Assembly: GCF_002156385.1 (NCBI RefSeq)
Contig: NZ_MVJM01000003.1
Location: 414,751-478,750, forward strand
DNA from: Halalkalibacter urbisdiaboli
GTDB lineage: Bacteria > Bacillota > Bacilli > Bacillales > Bacillaceae_D
DNA: 64,000 bases
Direction: 5' to 3'
The notes below the pieces were generated by a model. It did not search any database, was not told where the DNA came from, and saw nothing but the letters and a program-made list of their open reading frames with translations. Both the position numbers and the translations under genes were made by a program. Shown here one piece after another: positions 12,237 through 20,641 of this stretch; position 1 is the first letter of the stretch; each line of letters begins with the position of its first letter.

Positions 12237-12266
12237 AGTATCTAGCAGGGACGCTACTATCAAACC
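12233..12266 (-). promoter_or_regulatory. Structured leader motif, copy B2 (gene-proximal of a tandem pair)
   Basis: Minus-strand RNA GGUUUGAUAG, then core UAGCGUCCCUGCU, then AGAUACUAACC. GGUU pairs with AACC, and AGUA can pair with UACU. The core matches copy A in ten of eleven bases and the outer GGUU/AACC clamp is identical. As in copy A, AACC is reused by the terminator that follows at once, so formation of the motif should favour read-through into the transporter gene. Confidence 0.6.
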
Positions 12267-12293
12267 AACAGTAATCGCTTTCAACTGCAACTT

Positions 12294-12330
12294 ATTTGAC
12301 CGAAAACAGGGTCGCTATCTCGTATCAAAA
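12294..12330 (-). promoter_or_regulatory. Structured leader motif, copy B1 (promoter-proximal of a tandem pair)
   Basis: Minus-strand RNA with UUUGA pairing with UCAAA, CGA pairing with UCG, and the loop core UAGCGACCCUGUU. The stem bases differ from copies A and B2 while the core is kept, which is the pattern expected if pairing and core are both selected. It has no terminator of its own: 27 bases of spacer lead straight into copy B2. It lies about 20 bases after the predicted transcription start. Confidence 0.5.
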
Positions 12331-12358
12331 TTGTTACAGATTTTTGAACTGCATTTGT

Positions 12359-12387
12359 ATAATAACGTGAAATGGACACAAATTCAA
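12359..12387 (-). promoter_or_regulatory. Candidate sigma-A promoter for the OFA transporter transcript
   Basis: On the minus strand TTGAAT (12382-12387), a 17-base spacer and TATTAT (12359-12364). Transcription would start near 12352 and give a leader of about 200 bases holding both motif copies and the terminator. The gene-free stretch 12156-12518 is explained mainly by this leader. Confidence 0.6.
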
Positions 12388-12439
12388 CACTTTTTTATTA
12401 AGAATTTACAGTCATCAAACACGATTCTATTTCCTTTTT

Positions 12440-12463
12440 AACTTGAGAAATCAAGTTTTTTAT
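12440..12463 (+). terminator. GAAA-capped hairpin with T run upstream of fdhD
   Basis: AACTTGA pairs perfectly with TCAAGTT around a GAAA tetraloop, followed by TTTTT on the plus strand. It is shaped like a small intrinsic terminator, 56 bases before fdhD. No gene ends here on the plus strand, so it may be a leader attenuator of fdhD, or a barrier to antisense transcription. Confidence 0.5.
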
Positions 12464-12518
12464 GTTTTCATAAAGCGTAAACGAATGGTTTGTATCTATA
12501 AAAAGTAGGTGTACGAAA

Positions 12519-13310
12519 ATGGATTTATTGTCTACCCAACGCTTAATTCAGCGATATAATCATAAAGAATGGACAGAAGAATTCGATGATATTGTAAAAG
12601 AATATCCACTAACGATACATGTAAATGACCAAGAATTCGCGACAATTGTTTGTTCACCAGAATATCTAGAAGAAATGGTTGTTGGTTTTTTAGCTTCAGA
12701 GGGAATGCTCCGAATTCATGAACAAGACGTGAAAAAAATAATAATTGATGAAGAAAAGGGTTTTGCATATGTGACATTAACGAAAGACCATGTTGCGAGC
12801 CAAGATTTTTATTCTAAGCGCTTTATCGGATCTTGTTGTGGGAAAAGTCGGCAATCCTTTTATTTTCAAAATGATGTGAAAACAGCAAAAACATCCATGA
12901 CAAAGACAACAATAAAAGCTGAGCGGTGTTTAGCATTGATGAAACAAGTGCAGCAAGACAGTGAAGTATTCCTAGCAACTGGTGGGGTTCATAATGCCGC
13001 AATTGCTACACAAGATGATATAATAGTGACAAGAGCAGATATTGGTCGACATAATGCGCTTGATAAATTATTTGGTCATTGCTTAATTAACCGAGTAGCA
13101 GTCCGAGACAAAGTTCTTTTGTTTAGTGGTCGAATTTCTTCTGAAGTTTTGCTTAAGGCTGCAAAGATGGGGGTGGGGATTATGCTCTCTAAATCTGCAC
13201 CGACTGATTTGGCATTAGCAATGGCTGATGAATTAAATATGACAACGGCTGGATTTATTAGAGGCGAACGGATGAATGTGTATACGCACGCTCATCGAAT
13301 CGTTCGATAA
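12519..13310 (+). CDS. fdhD: FdhD, sulfurtransferase for formate dehydrogenase maturation
   Basis: A 263-residue FdhD-family protein. In E. coli FdhD carries sulfur from IscS to the molybdenum cofactor before insertion into formate dehydrogenase. Family signatures seen: [13 protein letters not shown] (near residue 150), [12 protein letters not shown] (near residue 170), [16 protein letters not shown] and the C-terminal [17 protein letters not shown]. The cysteine motif is unusual: instead of CxxC there are adjacent Cys106-Cys107 in [15 protein letters not shown] at 12519 follows AGGTG nine bases upstream. It diverges from the OFA transporter and precedes moaA by 20 bases, forming a short cofactor operon that serves the nearby oxidoreductase. 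Confidence 0.94.
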   Translation: MDLLSTQRLIQRYNHKEWTEEFDDIVKEYPLTIHVNDQEFATIVCSPEYLEEMVVGFLASEGMLRIHEQDVKKIIIDEEKGFAYVTLTKDHVASQDFYSKRFIGSCCGKSRQSFYFQNDVKTAKTSMTKTTIKAERCLALMKQVQQDSEVFLATGGVHNAAIATQDDIIVTRADIGRHNALDKLFGHCLINRVAVRDKVLLFSGRISSEVLLKAAKMGVGIMLSKSAPTDLALAMADELNMTTAGFIRGERMNVYTHAHRIVR

Positions 13311-13336
13311 TACTTTGCGCTAGAAGGAGGATGGAG

Positions 13337-14365
13337 ATGATGAAACTTAAAGAGGCTAAAATGTTCGATAAGCTGAAACGACCACTTCGGGATTTACGGA
13401 TATCTGTTACGGATCGCTGTAATTTTCGTTGTCATTACTGTATGCCAGCGGAACTCTTTGGCCCAGACTATCCTTTTTTAAAGAAGGATGAAGTCTTAAG
13501 CTTTGAAGAGTTAAATCGCCTTGTTTTCCTCTTTCATGAAGCAGCATCACTTGAAAAGCTTAGAATAACCGGTGGGGAGCCGTTGATGCGTAAAGACGTT
13601 GACAAGCTCATTGAGATGCTTTCCAAAACGACAGGAATTACTGATATTGCGATGACAACGAACGGCATCCTTTTACCTAAATATGCGCAGAAGTTAAAAA
13701 ATGCAGGTCTGAAACGGGTGACAGTTAGTTTAGATAGTTTAGATAGTAAACGATTTGGAGAAATTAACGGTCGAGGAATCGGAATTGAACCAGTTCTTGA
13801 AGGAATGGAAGCAGCAAGTCAGGCTGGACTCGGTGTGAAAGTCAATATGGTCGTTCAAAAAGGGGTTAATGACCAGGATATTATACCGATGGCTAAATTT
13901 TTTAGAGAAAAAGGTTACATTCTTCGGTTTATTGAGTATATGGATGTCGGTAATACAAATGGTTGGTGTTTTGATGATGTGATATCCAAAAAAGAAATTA
14001 TCTCAAAAATTGACGAAGAAATGCCACTTGAACCAATTGCGCCGAATTATCCTGGTGAGGTTGCTACAAGATTTCGCTACAAGGGTTCAGATGATGAAAT
14101 TGGTGTGATTTCATCCGTGTCTGACGCTTTTTGTGGAGCATGTAACCGAGCACGTTTATCAGTAGAAGGTAAGCTATATACTTGTTTATTCGCAACAAAA
14201 GGATTTGATTTTCGGGAACTACTTCGTTCTGATGCAACGGATGAGGACATAAAAGCAACTTTGGTTGATTATTGGGAAAAGCGAGAGGACAAATATTCTG
14301 AAGAACGATCGGAAGAATCATCTAAAACTCGAGCGAAAATTGAAATGTCACATATCGGTGGGTAA
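13337..14365 (+). CDS. moaA: GTP 3',8-cyclase MoaA (molybdenum cofactor synthesis)
   Basis: Radical-SAM enzyme for the first step of molybdopterin synthesis, converting GTP to 3',8-cyclo-GTP. With the start used here the N-terminal radical-SAM cluster motif is Cys28-x3-Cys32-x2-Cys35 (CNFRCHYC). The second 4Fe-4S site is [18 protein letters not shown] near residue 262, and the chain ends in the conserved Gly-Gly (HIGG) needed for activity in this family. Length (342) is normal. An in-frame ATG at 13331 directly abuts the AAGGAGG site (13324-13330) and is too close; ATG 13337 or 13340 is better spaced. No moaC, moaE or mogA is nearby, so the rest of the pathway must be elsewhere. Confidence 0.95.
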   Translation: MMKLKEAKMFDKLKRPLRDLRISVTDRCNFRCHYCMPAELFGPDYPFLKKDEVLSFEELNRLVFLFHEAASLEKLRITGGEPLMRKDVDKLIEMLSKTTGITDIAMTTNGILLPKYAQKLKNAGLKRVTVSLDSLDSKRFGEINGRGIGIEPVLEGMEAASQAGLGVKVNMVVQKGVNDQDIIPMAKFFREKGYILRFIEYMDVGNTNGWCFDDVISKKEIISKIDEEMPLEPIAPNYPGEVATRFRYKGSDDEIGVISSVSDAFCGACNRARLSVEGKLYTCLFATKGFDFRELLRSDATDEDIKATLVDYWEKREDKYSEERSEESSKTRAKIEMSHIGG

Positions 14366-14372
14366 TAGAAAA

Positions 14373-14507
14373 GGTGTGTCCTAGGATGGGGAGCACTGAA
14401 AAACTCGTTTCACGTAGCTCTCTAAAGGCGCAACGTGCGAAGCCATTACTTCTTCTTTGAGTTACAAGAAGTAGTTTTTCAGTGGCCTTCCTATGATGGA
14501 CACAACT
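14373..14507. repeat. Imperfect inverted-repeat element between convergent genes
   Basis: Arms of about 33 bases (14373-14405 and 14473-14507) share GTGTCC, TAGGA and CACTGAAAAAC in inverted order around a centre of about 70 bases that holds further hairpins (ACTTCTT with AAGAAGT; CACGT with ACGTG). It lies between the 3' ends of moaA and rqcH and could act as a two-way terminator. The CACTGAAAAA arm recurs in a hairpin at 48716-48758, suggesting a dispersed MITE- or REP-like family. Confidence 0.6.
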
Positions 14508-14525
14508 CTTTTTGAGTGAACTCTC

Positions 14526-16232
14526 TTAACGACTTCTTAAAGTTAAAGCGAGGTCTTCGCTTGGGGTGACATATAACGTCGTTTGATTATCATAGATTAC
14601 AAAACCTGGTTTCGCCCCGTTTGGTTTTTTTACATGTCGAATTTTCGTGAAATCAACAGGGACGGAGCTTGATTGCTTTGCTTTACTGAAATAGGCAGCT
14701 ATTGTAGCTGCTTCCTTAAGGGTTACTTCGTCTGGGTCCGTGCTTCGAATAACAACATGTGAGCCAGGGATGTCCTTTGTATGTAACCAAATTTCATCTT
14801 GCCTAGCAAAGCGGTTCGTTAAATATTCATTTTGTTTATTGTTTTTTCCAACAAAAAATTCAAGGCCAGTAGAGGAGACATACTTCTCAAATTGTGGCTT
14901 TTCGTCTTTCCGTTTTTTCTTTTGTTTTTGGCGACGACGTATATAGCCTTCCTCAATTAATTCTTCACGTATCTCTTCAACATCCTTTGGTGATGCACTT
15001 TCCATTTGTTGCGTCAATTGCTCAAAGTAGTCAATTTCTGCGTTTGCTTTTTCAATTTGTTCTTCAACTATAGCAACAGAGTTTTTGGCTTTGTTGTATT
15101 TTTTAAAATAAGATTGAGCATTATCTGAAGGAGATTTCAAAGGATCAAGGGGAATATCAATCATTTTTCCTTCTTCATCATAGTAATCAATAACTTCAAT
15201 TGATTTATCTCCACGCTTCACCGCATGTAAATTCGCAGTTAGAAGTTCTCCAAGTTTTTGAAACGTTTTTGCTTGTTCTGCTTGGCTAAGAGTTTGTTCG
15301 AGTTTTTTAATTTTCTTTTTGTTTTTCTGTAATTCATTTCGTAAAAAGCGTTCTAAATCAAATGCTTGCTGCTTGACACGGTCTCTTTCGGCTTTACCGT
15401 AATAGAAACGATCGAGCATGTCACTTGTTGTAGAAAATGTTTTTCGTTCGCCTTCAACCTGAGTAAGCGTAACAACTGAGAAGTATTCTTTTCCTGCAAA
15501 CACGATTTCCGGTTTATAGCGATGTTGTCTAATTGGTTCAATAACGTCTTCAAAAGCCTTAGGCAAGGATTGTCGGTTAATCATCCCCGCTCTCGTTGTG
15601 ATTTCCTTAGCAATCAGTGGAGAGAGTCCTGCAAATTTTTCAAGCAATTGTCGATCAATTTTGCCAGAGTTGAAATCAATGCGTTTTAGTAATTCTTCCG
15701 CATTCACATCAAGTGGATTCACTTTTTCTTGCTCCGGAGGGAGTTTATACGTCTGCCCAGGTAATACGGTTCGATAGCTGCTTTGGGCTAAACCGATATG
15801 CTTAATACTATCTAGGATGAGATTTGATTTTCGGTCAATTAAAATAATATTACTGTGACGTCCCATAATTTCGACAATTAATTGTTTGTAGGTAACATCA
15901 CCTAATTCATCTTTATTCTTGACGTCAATAGTGATAATCCGTTCCATTCCAATTTGCTTAATATTCTCAATAATACTTCCCTCTAAGTGCTTACGTAATA
16001 ACATACAAAACATAGGTGGTTCTGCTGGGTTTTCATATTTTTCATTAGTTAAGTGAGCTCGAGCAAAATTTGCATTGGCTGAAAGCAATAATTGATGATT
16101 TTTTCCATTTGCTCGTATTGTTAAAATAAGCTCTGTTTTGTATGGCTGATATATTTTCGAAATTCTCCCTGTTGTTAACGCATCCGTTAATTCTTTTGTA
16201 ATGGCCCGCGTCATAATACCGTCAAATGACAT
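14526..16232 (-). CDS. rqcH: RqcH, ribosome quality control NFACT protein
   Basis: Homologue of B. subtilis YloA/RqcH (568 versus about 570 residues). It binds stalled 50S-peptidyl-tRNA and directs C-terminal alanine tailing for proteolysis. Older annotations call the family fibronectin-binding protein. Layout: NFACT-N domain (1-~190), helix-hairpin-helix segment, long charged coiled coil (~270-430; LEQTLSQAEQAKTFQKLGEL), then NFACT-R (YVSSTGLEFFVGKNNKQNEY, IWLHTKDIPGSHVVIRS). At residues 97-98 it has Glu-Arg where B. subtilis has Asp-Arg. The start used, ATG 16232, follows GAGAGGTG; an in-frame ATG at 16328 would add 32 residues with no family match and is rejected. It is the only gene of the housekeeping run here on the minus strand, and it has the same place and orientation relative to yloB as expected for Bacillus. 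Confidence 0.94.
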   Translation of the reverse strand: MSFDGIMTRAITKELTDALTTGRISKIYQPYKTELILTIRANGKNHQLLLSANANFARAHLTNEKYENPAEPPMFCMLLRKHLEGSIIENIKQIGMERIITIDVKNKDELGDVTYKQLIVEIMGRHSNIILIDRKSNLILDSIKHIGLAQSSYRTVLPGQTYKLPPEQEKVNPLDVNAEELLKRIDFNSGKIDRQLLEKFAGLSPLIAKEITTRAGMINRQSLPKAFEDVIEPIRQHRYKPEIVFAGKEYFSVVTLTQVEGERKTFSTTSDMLDRFYYGKAERDRVKQQAFDLERFLRNELQKNKKKIKKLEQTLSQAEQAKTFQKLGELLTANLHAVKRGDKSIEVIDYYDEEGKMIDIPLDPLKSPSDNAQSYFKKYNKAKNSVAIVEEQIEKANAEIDYFEQLTQQMESASPKDVEEIREELIEEGYIRRRQKQKKKRKDEKPQFEKYVSSTGLEFFVGKNNKQNEYLTNRFARQDEIWLHTKDIPGSHVVIRSTDPDEVTLKEAATIAAYFSKAKQSSSVPVDFTKIRHVKKPNGAKPGFVIYDNQTTLYVTPSEDLALTLRSR

Positions 16233-16372
16233 GGTTTCTTCACCTCTCGTAATTCCAGCTTTCATGAGTATAGCATGTTTTTGCAAGTGACTGAATAAGA
16301 TGGCTTGTATAAACAGGAAGTGAGACAAAATGTCACGCTACCAGTAAGAAAGGGAAGATGTGGGGTGGAGGA

Positions 16373-19075
16373 ATGAATTGGTTTGAAATGGACGAAAAAC
16401 AGGTTCTCTCTTCGACAGGAACGAGTAAGGAAAAAGGATTAACAGAAAAGGAAGTGCAAAAAAGACTTAGGGCGCATGGTGCCAATAAATTGGACGAGGG
16501 CGAACGACCTTCTGCGTTATTTGTTTTCCTTGGACAATTTAAAGACTTTATGGTGTTGGTTCTTTTGGCTGCAACGCTAATTTCAGGTCTCTTAGGAGAA
16601 TACATTGATGCCATTACGATTATGTTTATTGTTCTTATTAATGGGATTTTAGGTTTTGTTCAAGAACGTAAGGCGGAGAAGTCACTTGATGCATTAAAAG
16701 AACTTTCTGCACCGCAAATGAATGTTCTTCGTGACGGTATATGGCAAAAAGTTCTTTCCTCTCAAGTTGTTCCAGGAGACATCGTGAAATTGATAAGTGG
16801 AGATCGGATTGGAGCTGATCTTCGACTTATTGAAACGAGTGGTTTGCGTGTAGAGGAATCTTCATTAACAGGTGAATCCGTTCCCGTTCAGAAGCATGAG
16901 CGCCCATTAATAGGACAGCATATTGAAATTGGTGATCAGGATAACATGGCTTTTATGGGAACCATGGTTACCCAAGGAAGTGGAATTGGTATTGTTGTTG
17001 GGACAGGGATGAAAACTGAAATGGGAAAGATTGCCCATCTGCTGCAATCAACTGAAACATTAATGACTCCTTTACAGCGAAAGCTTGAACAGCTTGGAAA
17101 AATACTTATCGCTGTAGCCCTATTATTGACCGCACTTGTTGTTTTGTTTGGAGTGCTACAAGGTCATGACATGTATACGATGTTTCTATCAGGGGTTTCT
17201 CTAGCAGTTGCCGCAATTCCGGAAGGGCTGCCTGCTATTGTAACTGTAGCACTAGCACTTGGAGTACAACGAATGATTAGGCGAAAAGCGATTGTTCGAA
17301 AATTACCAGCAGTTGAAACTTTAGGGTGCGCATCGGTTATTTGTTCTGATAAAACAGGAACACTTACACAAAACAAAATGACGGTTACCCATTTATGGAG
17401 TGGTGGAAAGCTGTGGAATGTATCAGGTACTGGTTTTGAGCCGATTGGAAAGTTTAGCGAAAATGGAAAAACAATTACACCTGATCAAAATAGAATGTTT
17501 CAACAGTTATTAAGCTACGGCCTGCTTTGTAATAACGCAACGATTCAGACGACAACAAAGAAACAAGGGATGCTACGTAAACCATCAATTGAGTATGTGC
17601 TAGATGGGGATCCAACGGAAGGAGCTTTAGTCGTAGCTGCCGAGAAGGCTGGATACAGTATTAACGGTTTAAACAAACAATTTACACGAGTAAAAGAATT
17701 TCCGTTTGATTCAGCACGGAAAATGATGAGTGTGATTGTAAAAGATCGCCAAGGACGTTCGTTCATCATTACAAAAGGCGCACCTGATGTAGTCCTTGGC
17801 CAATGTACAAAGCTCACGTATGATAATCGGGCCGAGGCATTGACAACGAAGCGTAAAGAAGAAGTCAGTGAAGTGATTACGTCACTTGGAAGTCAGGCTT
17901 TACGTACAATTGCGGTTGCTTTTCGACCTTTGGAAACAAACGAGACGTGTTCAAGTGCGTTTGAAGCGGAGCGCTCCTTAACATTAATAGGACTACAAGG
18001 CATGATTGATCCGCCGAGACCAGAAGTAAAAGACGCCATTCATGAATGCCGTCAAGCTGGAATTAAAACGGTGATGATAACAGGTGATCACCAAATTACA
18101 GCAGCCGCGATTGCTAAGCAACTTCATATTCTCCCACAAGGTGGAAAAGTTCTTGATGGTCAAGCATTATCTAGCATGAGTGTAGAAGAATTACAGGATG
18201 TTGTCGATGATGTTTATGTCTATGCAAGAGTGTCTCCTGAACACAAATTGAAAATCGTAAAAGCCTTACAAGCAAAGGGGCATATTGTTGCAATGACGGG
18301 AGATGGTGTGAACGATGCCCCAGCGATAAAAGCAGCAAATATTGGTATAGCCATGGGGATAACAGGAACTGATGTGGCCAAAGAAGCATCGTCGCTCATC
18401 TTAAGTGATGATAACTTTTCAACAATTAAAGCAGCGATTAAAGAGGGAAGAAACATTTATGAGAACATCCGTAAATTTATTCGTTATATGATGGCTTCAA
18501 ATGTTGGAGAGATTCTTGTCATGTTATTTGCAATGATGCTCGGAATGCCACTTCCTTTAGTCGCAACACAAATTCTTTGGATAAACCTAGTAACAGATGG
18601 TTTACCTGCTATGGCACTAGGGATGGATCAGCCAGAAGGGGACGTTATGAAACGCGCCCCTCGTAATCCGAATGAAGGCGTATTTGCAAGAGGTCTAACA
18701 TGGAAAATTCTAAGTCGTGGTTTTATGATCGGTGTTGTCACTTTAGTAGCCTTTTGGATTACACTACAAGCAAATCCAGATGATTTAACGAGGGCACAAA
18801 CCGTTGCTTTTATCACACTTGTCATGGCACAACTGATTCATGTATTTGATTGTCGTAGTGAATACTCAGTTTATCACCGAAATCCATTTGAAAATCGTTA
18901 TTTAGTCGGTGCGGTGATTATTTCAACCTTGTTAATGTTGGCTGTTATTTATTACCCACCTTTACAACCAATCTTTCATACAGTTTCGGTGACGGGGAGA
19001 GAGTGGTTACTAATTTTAGCAATGGCTTCTATTCCGACTGTTGTGCTCGGTGGTTTTCGTTTATTTAAAAAATAA
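16373..19075 (+). CDS. yloB: Calcium-transporting P-type ATPase (YloB type)
   Basis: A 900-residue P2A (SERCA-like) ATPase of the cytoplasmic membrane, predicted to export Ca2+; in B. subtilis YloB contributes to calcium handling and spores. Motifs: actuator TGES at residue 166, transmembrane PEGL at 283, phosphorylated Asp326 in DKTGTLTQNK, nucleotide domain KGAPD, hinge TGDGVNDAPA, then six C-terminal helices ending at VLGGFRLFKK. ATG 16373 aligns with the B. subtilis start (MNWFEM); an ATG at 16358 adds five residues. The GGTGGAGG close to 16373 is oddly tight, so the upstream ATG is not excluded. Diverges from rqcH. Confidence 0.95.
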   Translation: MNWFEMDEKQVLSSTGTSKEKGLTEKEVQKRLRAHGANKLDEGERPSALFVFLGQFKDFMVLVLLAATLISGLLGEYIDAITIMFIVLINGILGFVQERKAEKSLDALKELSAPQMNVLRDGIWQKVLSSQVVPGDIVKLISGDRIGADLRLIETSGLRVEESSLTGESVPVQKHERPLIGQHIEIGDQDNMAFMGTMVTQGSGIGIVVGTGMKTEMGKIAHLLQSTETLMTPLQRKLEQLGKILIAVALLLTALVVLFGVLQGHDMYTMFLSGVSLAVAAIPEGLPAIVTVALALGVQRMIRRKAIVRKLPAVETLGCASVICSDKTGTLTQNKMTVTHLWSGGKLWNVSGTGFEPIGKFSENGKTITPDQNRMFQQLLSYGLLCNNATIQTTTKKQGMLRKPSIEYVLDGDPTEGALVVAAEKAGYSINGLNKQFTRVKEFPFDSARKMMSVIVKDRQGRSFIITKGAPDVVLGQCTKLTYDNRAEALTTKRKEEVSEVITSLGSQALRTIAVAFRPLETNETCSSAFEAERSLTLIGLQGMIDPPRPEVKDAIHECRQAGIKTVMITGDHQITAAAIAKQLHILPQGGKVLDGQALSSMSVEELQDVVDDVYVYARVSPEHKLKIVKALQAKGHIVAMTGDGVNDAPAIKAANIGIAMGITGTDVAKEASSLILSDDNFSTIKAAIKEGRNIYENIRKFIRYMMASNVGEILVMLFAMMLGMPLPLVATQILWINLVTDGLPAMALGMDQPEGDVMKRAPRNPNEGVFARGLTWKILSRGFMIGVVTLVAFWITLQANPDDLTRAQTVAFITLVMAQLIHVFDCRSEYSVYHRNPFENRYLVGAVIISTLLMLAVIYYPPLQPIFHTVSVTGREWLLILAMASIPTVVLGGFRLFKK

Positions 19076-19084
19076 AATGAATGT

Positions 19085-19125
19085 AGGATGTCTTTAAAGA
19101 GTTTACTTTACAGACATCCTTTTTC
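19085..19125 (+). terminator. Intrinsic terminator after yloB
   Basis: AGGATGTCT (19085-19093) pairs with AGACATCCT (19112-19120) and is followed by TTTTTC. Confidence 0.88.
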
Positions 19126-19192
19126 TTGTCTAAAGGTTGTAAAGTTGAAACCTTTCAGTTGGAATTTAAGTAAAAGATATTAAGCTTCCTAC

Positions 19193-19221
19193 TTGTTGGC
19201 GAGAATAAAGTTCGTTAAAAT
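19193..19221 (+). promoter_or_regulatory. Candidate sigma-A promoter for yloC-remA
   Basis: TTGTTG (19193-19198), 17-base spacer, TAAAAT (19216-19221), 22 bases before the yloC start. Confidence 0.55.
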
Positions 19222-19243
19222 AGAAAAGTGGATGTGATATAAA

Positions 19244-20128
19244 ATGCATAGTATGACTGGTTATGGACTTGCCAAAATTGAAAAAGAAAATATTAAAGTT
19301 ATTGTTGAAGCAAAATCTGTCAACCATCGTTTTTTAGAATGCTCCATTCGAATTCCGCATTCTTTTTTATTTTTAGAGGAACAAATTCGAAAAGTAATAA
19401 AATCAATCCTTTATCGCGGGAAAATTGACCTATTTATTAGTGTTGAGGGTGAAGGGCTTGTTTCGAAAAAACTGGAACTTGACGTTAACTTATTGAAGGA
19501 ATATAAGGAGGCTGCTGCTGTAATTGAATCCGTAATCGGTACTTCAACGCCACTAGATGTGAACAGGCTTCTTCAAAATGAGCGGATTGTAGCAATGGTA
19601 GAGGAAGAAACAGAGCAAGTTGATCTTGTGAGTTCTTTAGTCTTAGCTGGGGTTGAGGATTGTCTTCAAAAATTAATGGTAATGCGGAAAAAGGAAGGAG
19701 AATTTATTCACAACAATTTTGAGCAGATACTAGTCGAATTAGAAGCTTCGGTAGCGTCAGTTGAACAGCTTGCTCCTCAGATGGCTGAACATTACAAAGA
19801 ACGCCTTGAAAAACGAATGCGTTCCTTTACAAAAGATTTAGATATGGATTTAGACGAAGGCCGTCTTTTAACAGAGATTGCGATATTTGCTGAGAGAGTT
19901 GATATTTCTGAGGAACTCGTGCGGTTGTTAGCTCATATTGAACAATTTCGTCAAATTTGTAATGAGAATCAGACGATAGGCCGAAAATTAGATTTTCTTG
20001 TTCAGGAAATGAACCGTGAAGCCAATACGCTAGGGTCAAAAGCAAACCATACAGAAATTCGTCAGTGTGTAGTAGAAATGAAAAGTTTAATTGAGAAGCT
20101 TAAGGAACAAGTACAAAATGTTGAATAA
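19244..20128 (+). CDS. yloC: YicC/YloC-family endoribonuclease
   Basis: A 294-residue member of the YicC family (YloC in B. subtilis), endoribonucleases that act on RNA ends and small RNAs in E. coli. The N-terminal signature MHSMTGYGLAKIEKE, followed by VEAKSVNHRFLECSIRIP, is diagnostic. The C-terminal DUF1732 segment (LVRLLAHIEQFRQI, GRKLDFLVQEMNREANTLGSKA) is also complete. Its Shine-Dalgarno sequence is weak. It precedes remA, gmk and rpoZ as in B. subtilis. Confidence 0.94.
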   Translation: MHSMTGYGLAKIEKENIKVIVEAKSVNHRFLECSIRIPHSFLFLEEQIRKVIKSILYRGKIDLFISVEGEGLVSKKLELDVNLLKEYKEAAAVIESVIGTSTPLDVNRLLQNERIVAMVEEETEQVDLVSSLVLAGVEDCLQKLMVMRKKEGEFIHNNFEQILVELEASVASVEQLAPQMAEHYKERLEKRMRSFTKDLDMDLDEGRLLTEIAIFAERVDISEELVRLLAHIEQFRQICNENQTIGRKLDFLVQEMNREANTLGSKANHTEIRQCVVEMKSLIEKLKEQVQNVE

Positions 20129-20221
20129 ATCGTAGAATTGGAACGGATTTTCGTATATAGTAAGATTAGTTTGGATAAAAATGATGAGAGTGGTAAGCTG
20201 CACTCAAGTGGGGGAAATTGG

Positions 20222-20485
20222 ATGAATATTAAACTAATTAATATCGGTTTTGGAAACATCGTTTCAGCAAATCGTATTATTTCGATTGTAAGTCCAGAAT
20301 CGGCGCCAATTAAAAGAATTATTCAAGATGCTAGAGATAGAAATATGCTTATTGATGCAACCTATGGACGTCGAACAAGGGCAGTTATTATTGCAGATAG
20401 TGACCATGTTATTTTGAGCGCTGTACAGCCTGAAACGGTCGCACAACGGTTAACTAATAAAGATGATTCTAATGAGGATGCTTAA
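20222..20485 (+). CDS. remA: RemA, extracellular matrix regulatory protein
   Basis: An 87-residue DNA-binding protein (YlzA) that in B. subtilis activates biofilm-matrix operons and osmoprotection genes; the purified family forms ring-like octamers. The entire family core is present: [20 protein letters not shown], then [15 protein letters not shown], then [19 protein letters not shown]. The Arg-rich loop GRRTR contributes to DNA binding in the family. ATG 20222 follows GGGGGAAA; an in-frame TTG start at 20138 would add 28 unrelated residues and is rejected. Confidence 0.96.
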   Translation: MNIKLINIGFGNIVSANRIISIVSPESAPIKRIIQDARDRNMLIDATYGRRTRAVIIADSDHVILSAVQPETVAQRLTNKDDSNEDA

Positions 20486-20641
20486 TTGATTTCATTTAAT
20501 AAAGAAAACTGTATGTAGAACTCGGGAAAAAGGAAAAACTAGTCCTACTTCATCTGTTGAAAGGCTTAGTAAGTTTTCTCTGTTATACATAAGTCAATAC
20601 ATAATTTATGTAAGGTTCTTCGAAAAATCTAGGAGGTTTTC

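Noticed and set aside
10393-12330. Leader motifs as a known riboswitch (guanidine-IV, preQ1, THF, Moco, SAM) or as LicT/SacY RAT sites
   Set aside because: Size and terminator overlap are similar for RAT and guanidine-IV, but the core UAGCGNCCCUG does not match the conserved bases I remember for any of them. A model search is needed to be certain.
12199-12441. An 80-residue open frame on the plus strand between the OFA transporter and fdhD
   Set aside because: It runs antisense through the terminator and both leader motifs, starts without a ribosome site and has no recognisable protein features.
16233-16328. Upstream start extending RqcH by 32 residues
   Set aside because: Extension has no family match, and a good ribosome site stands before ATG 16232.
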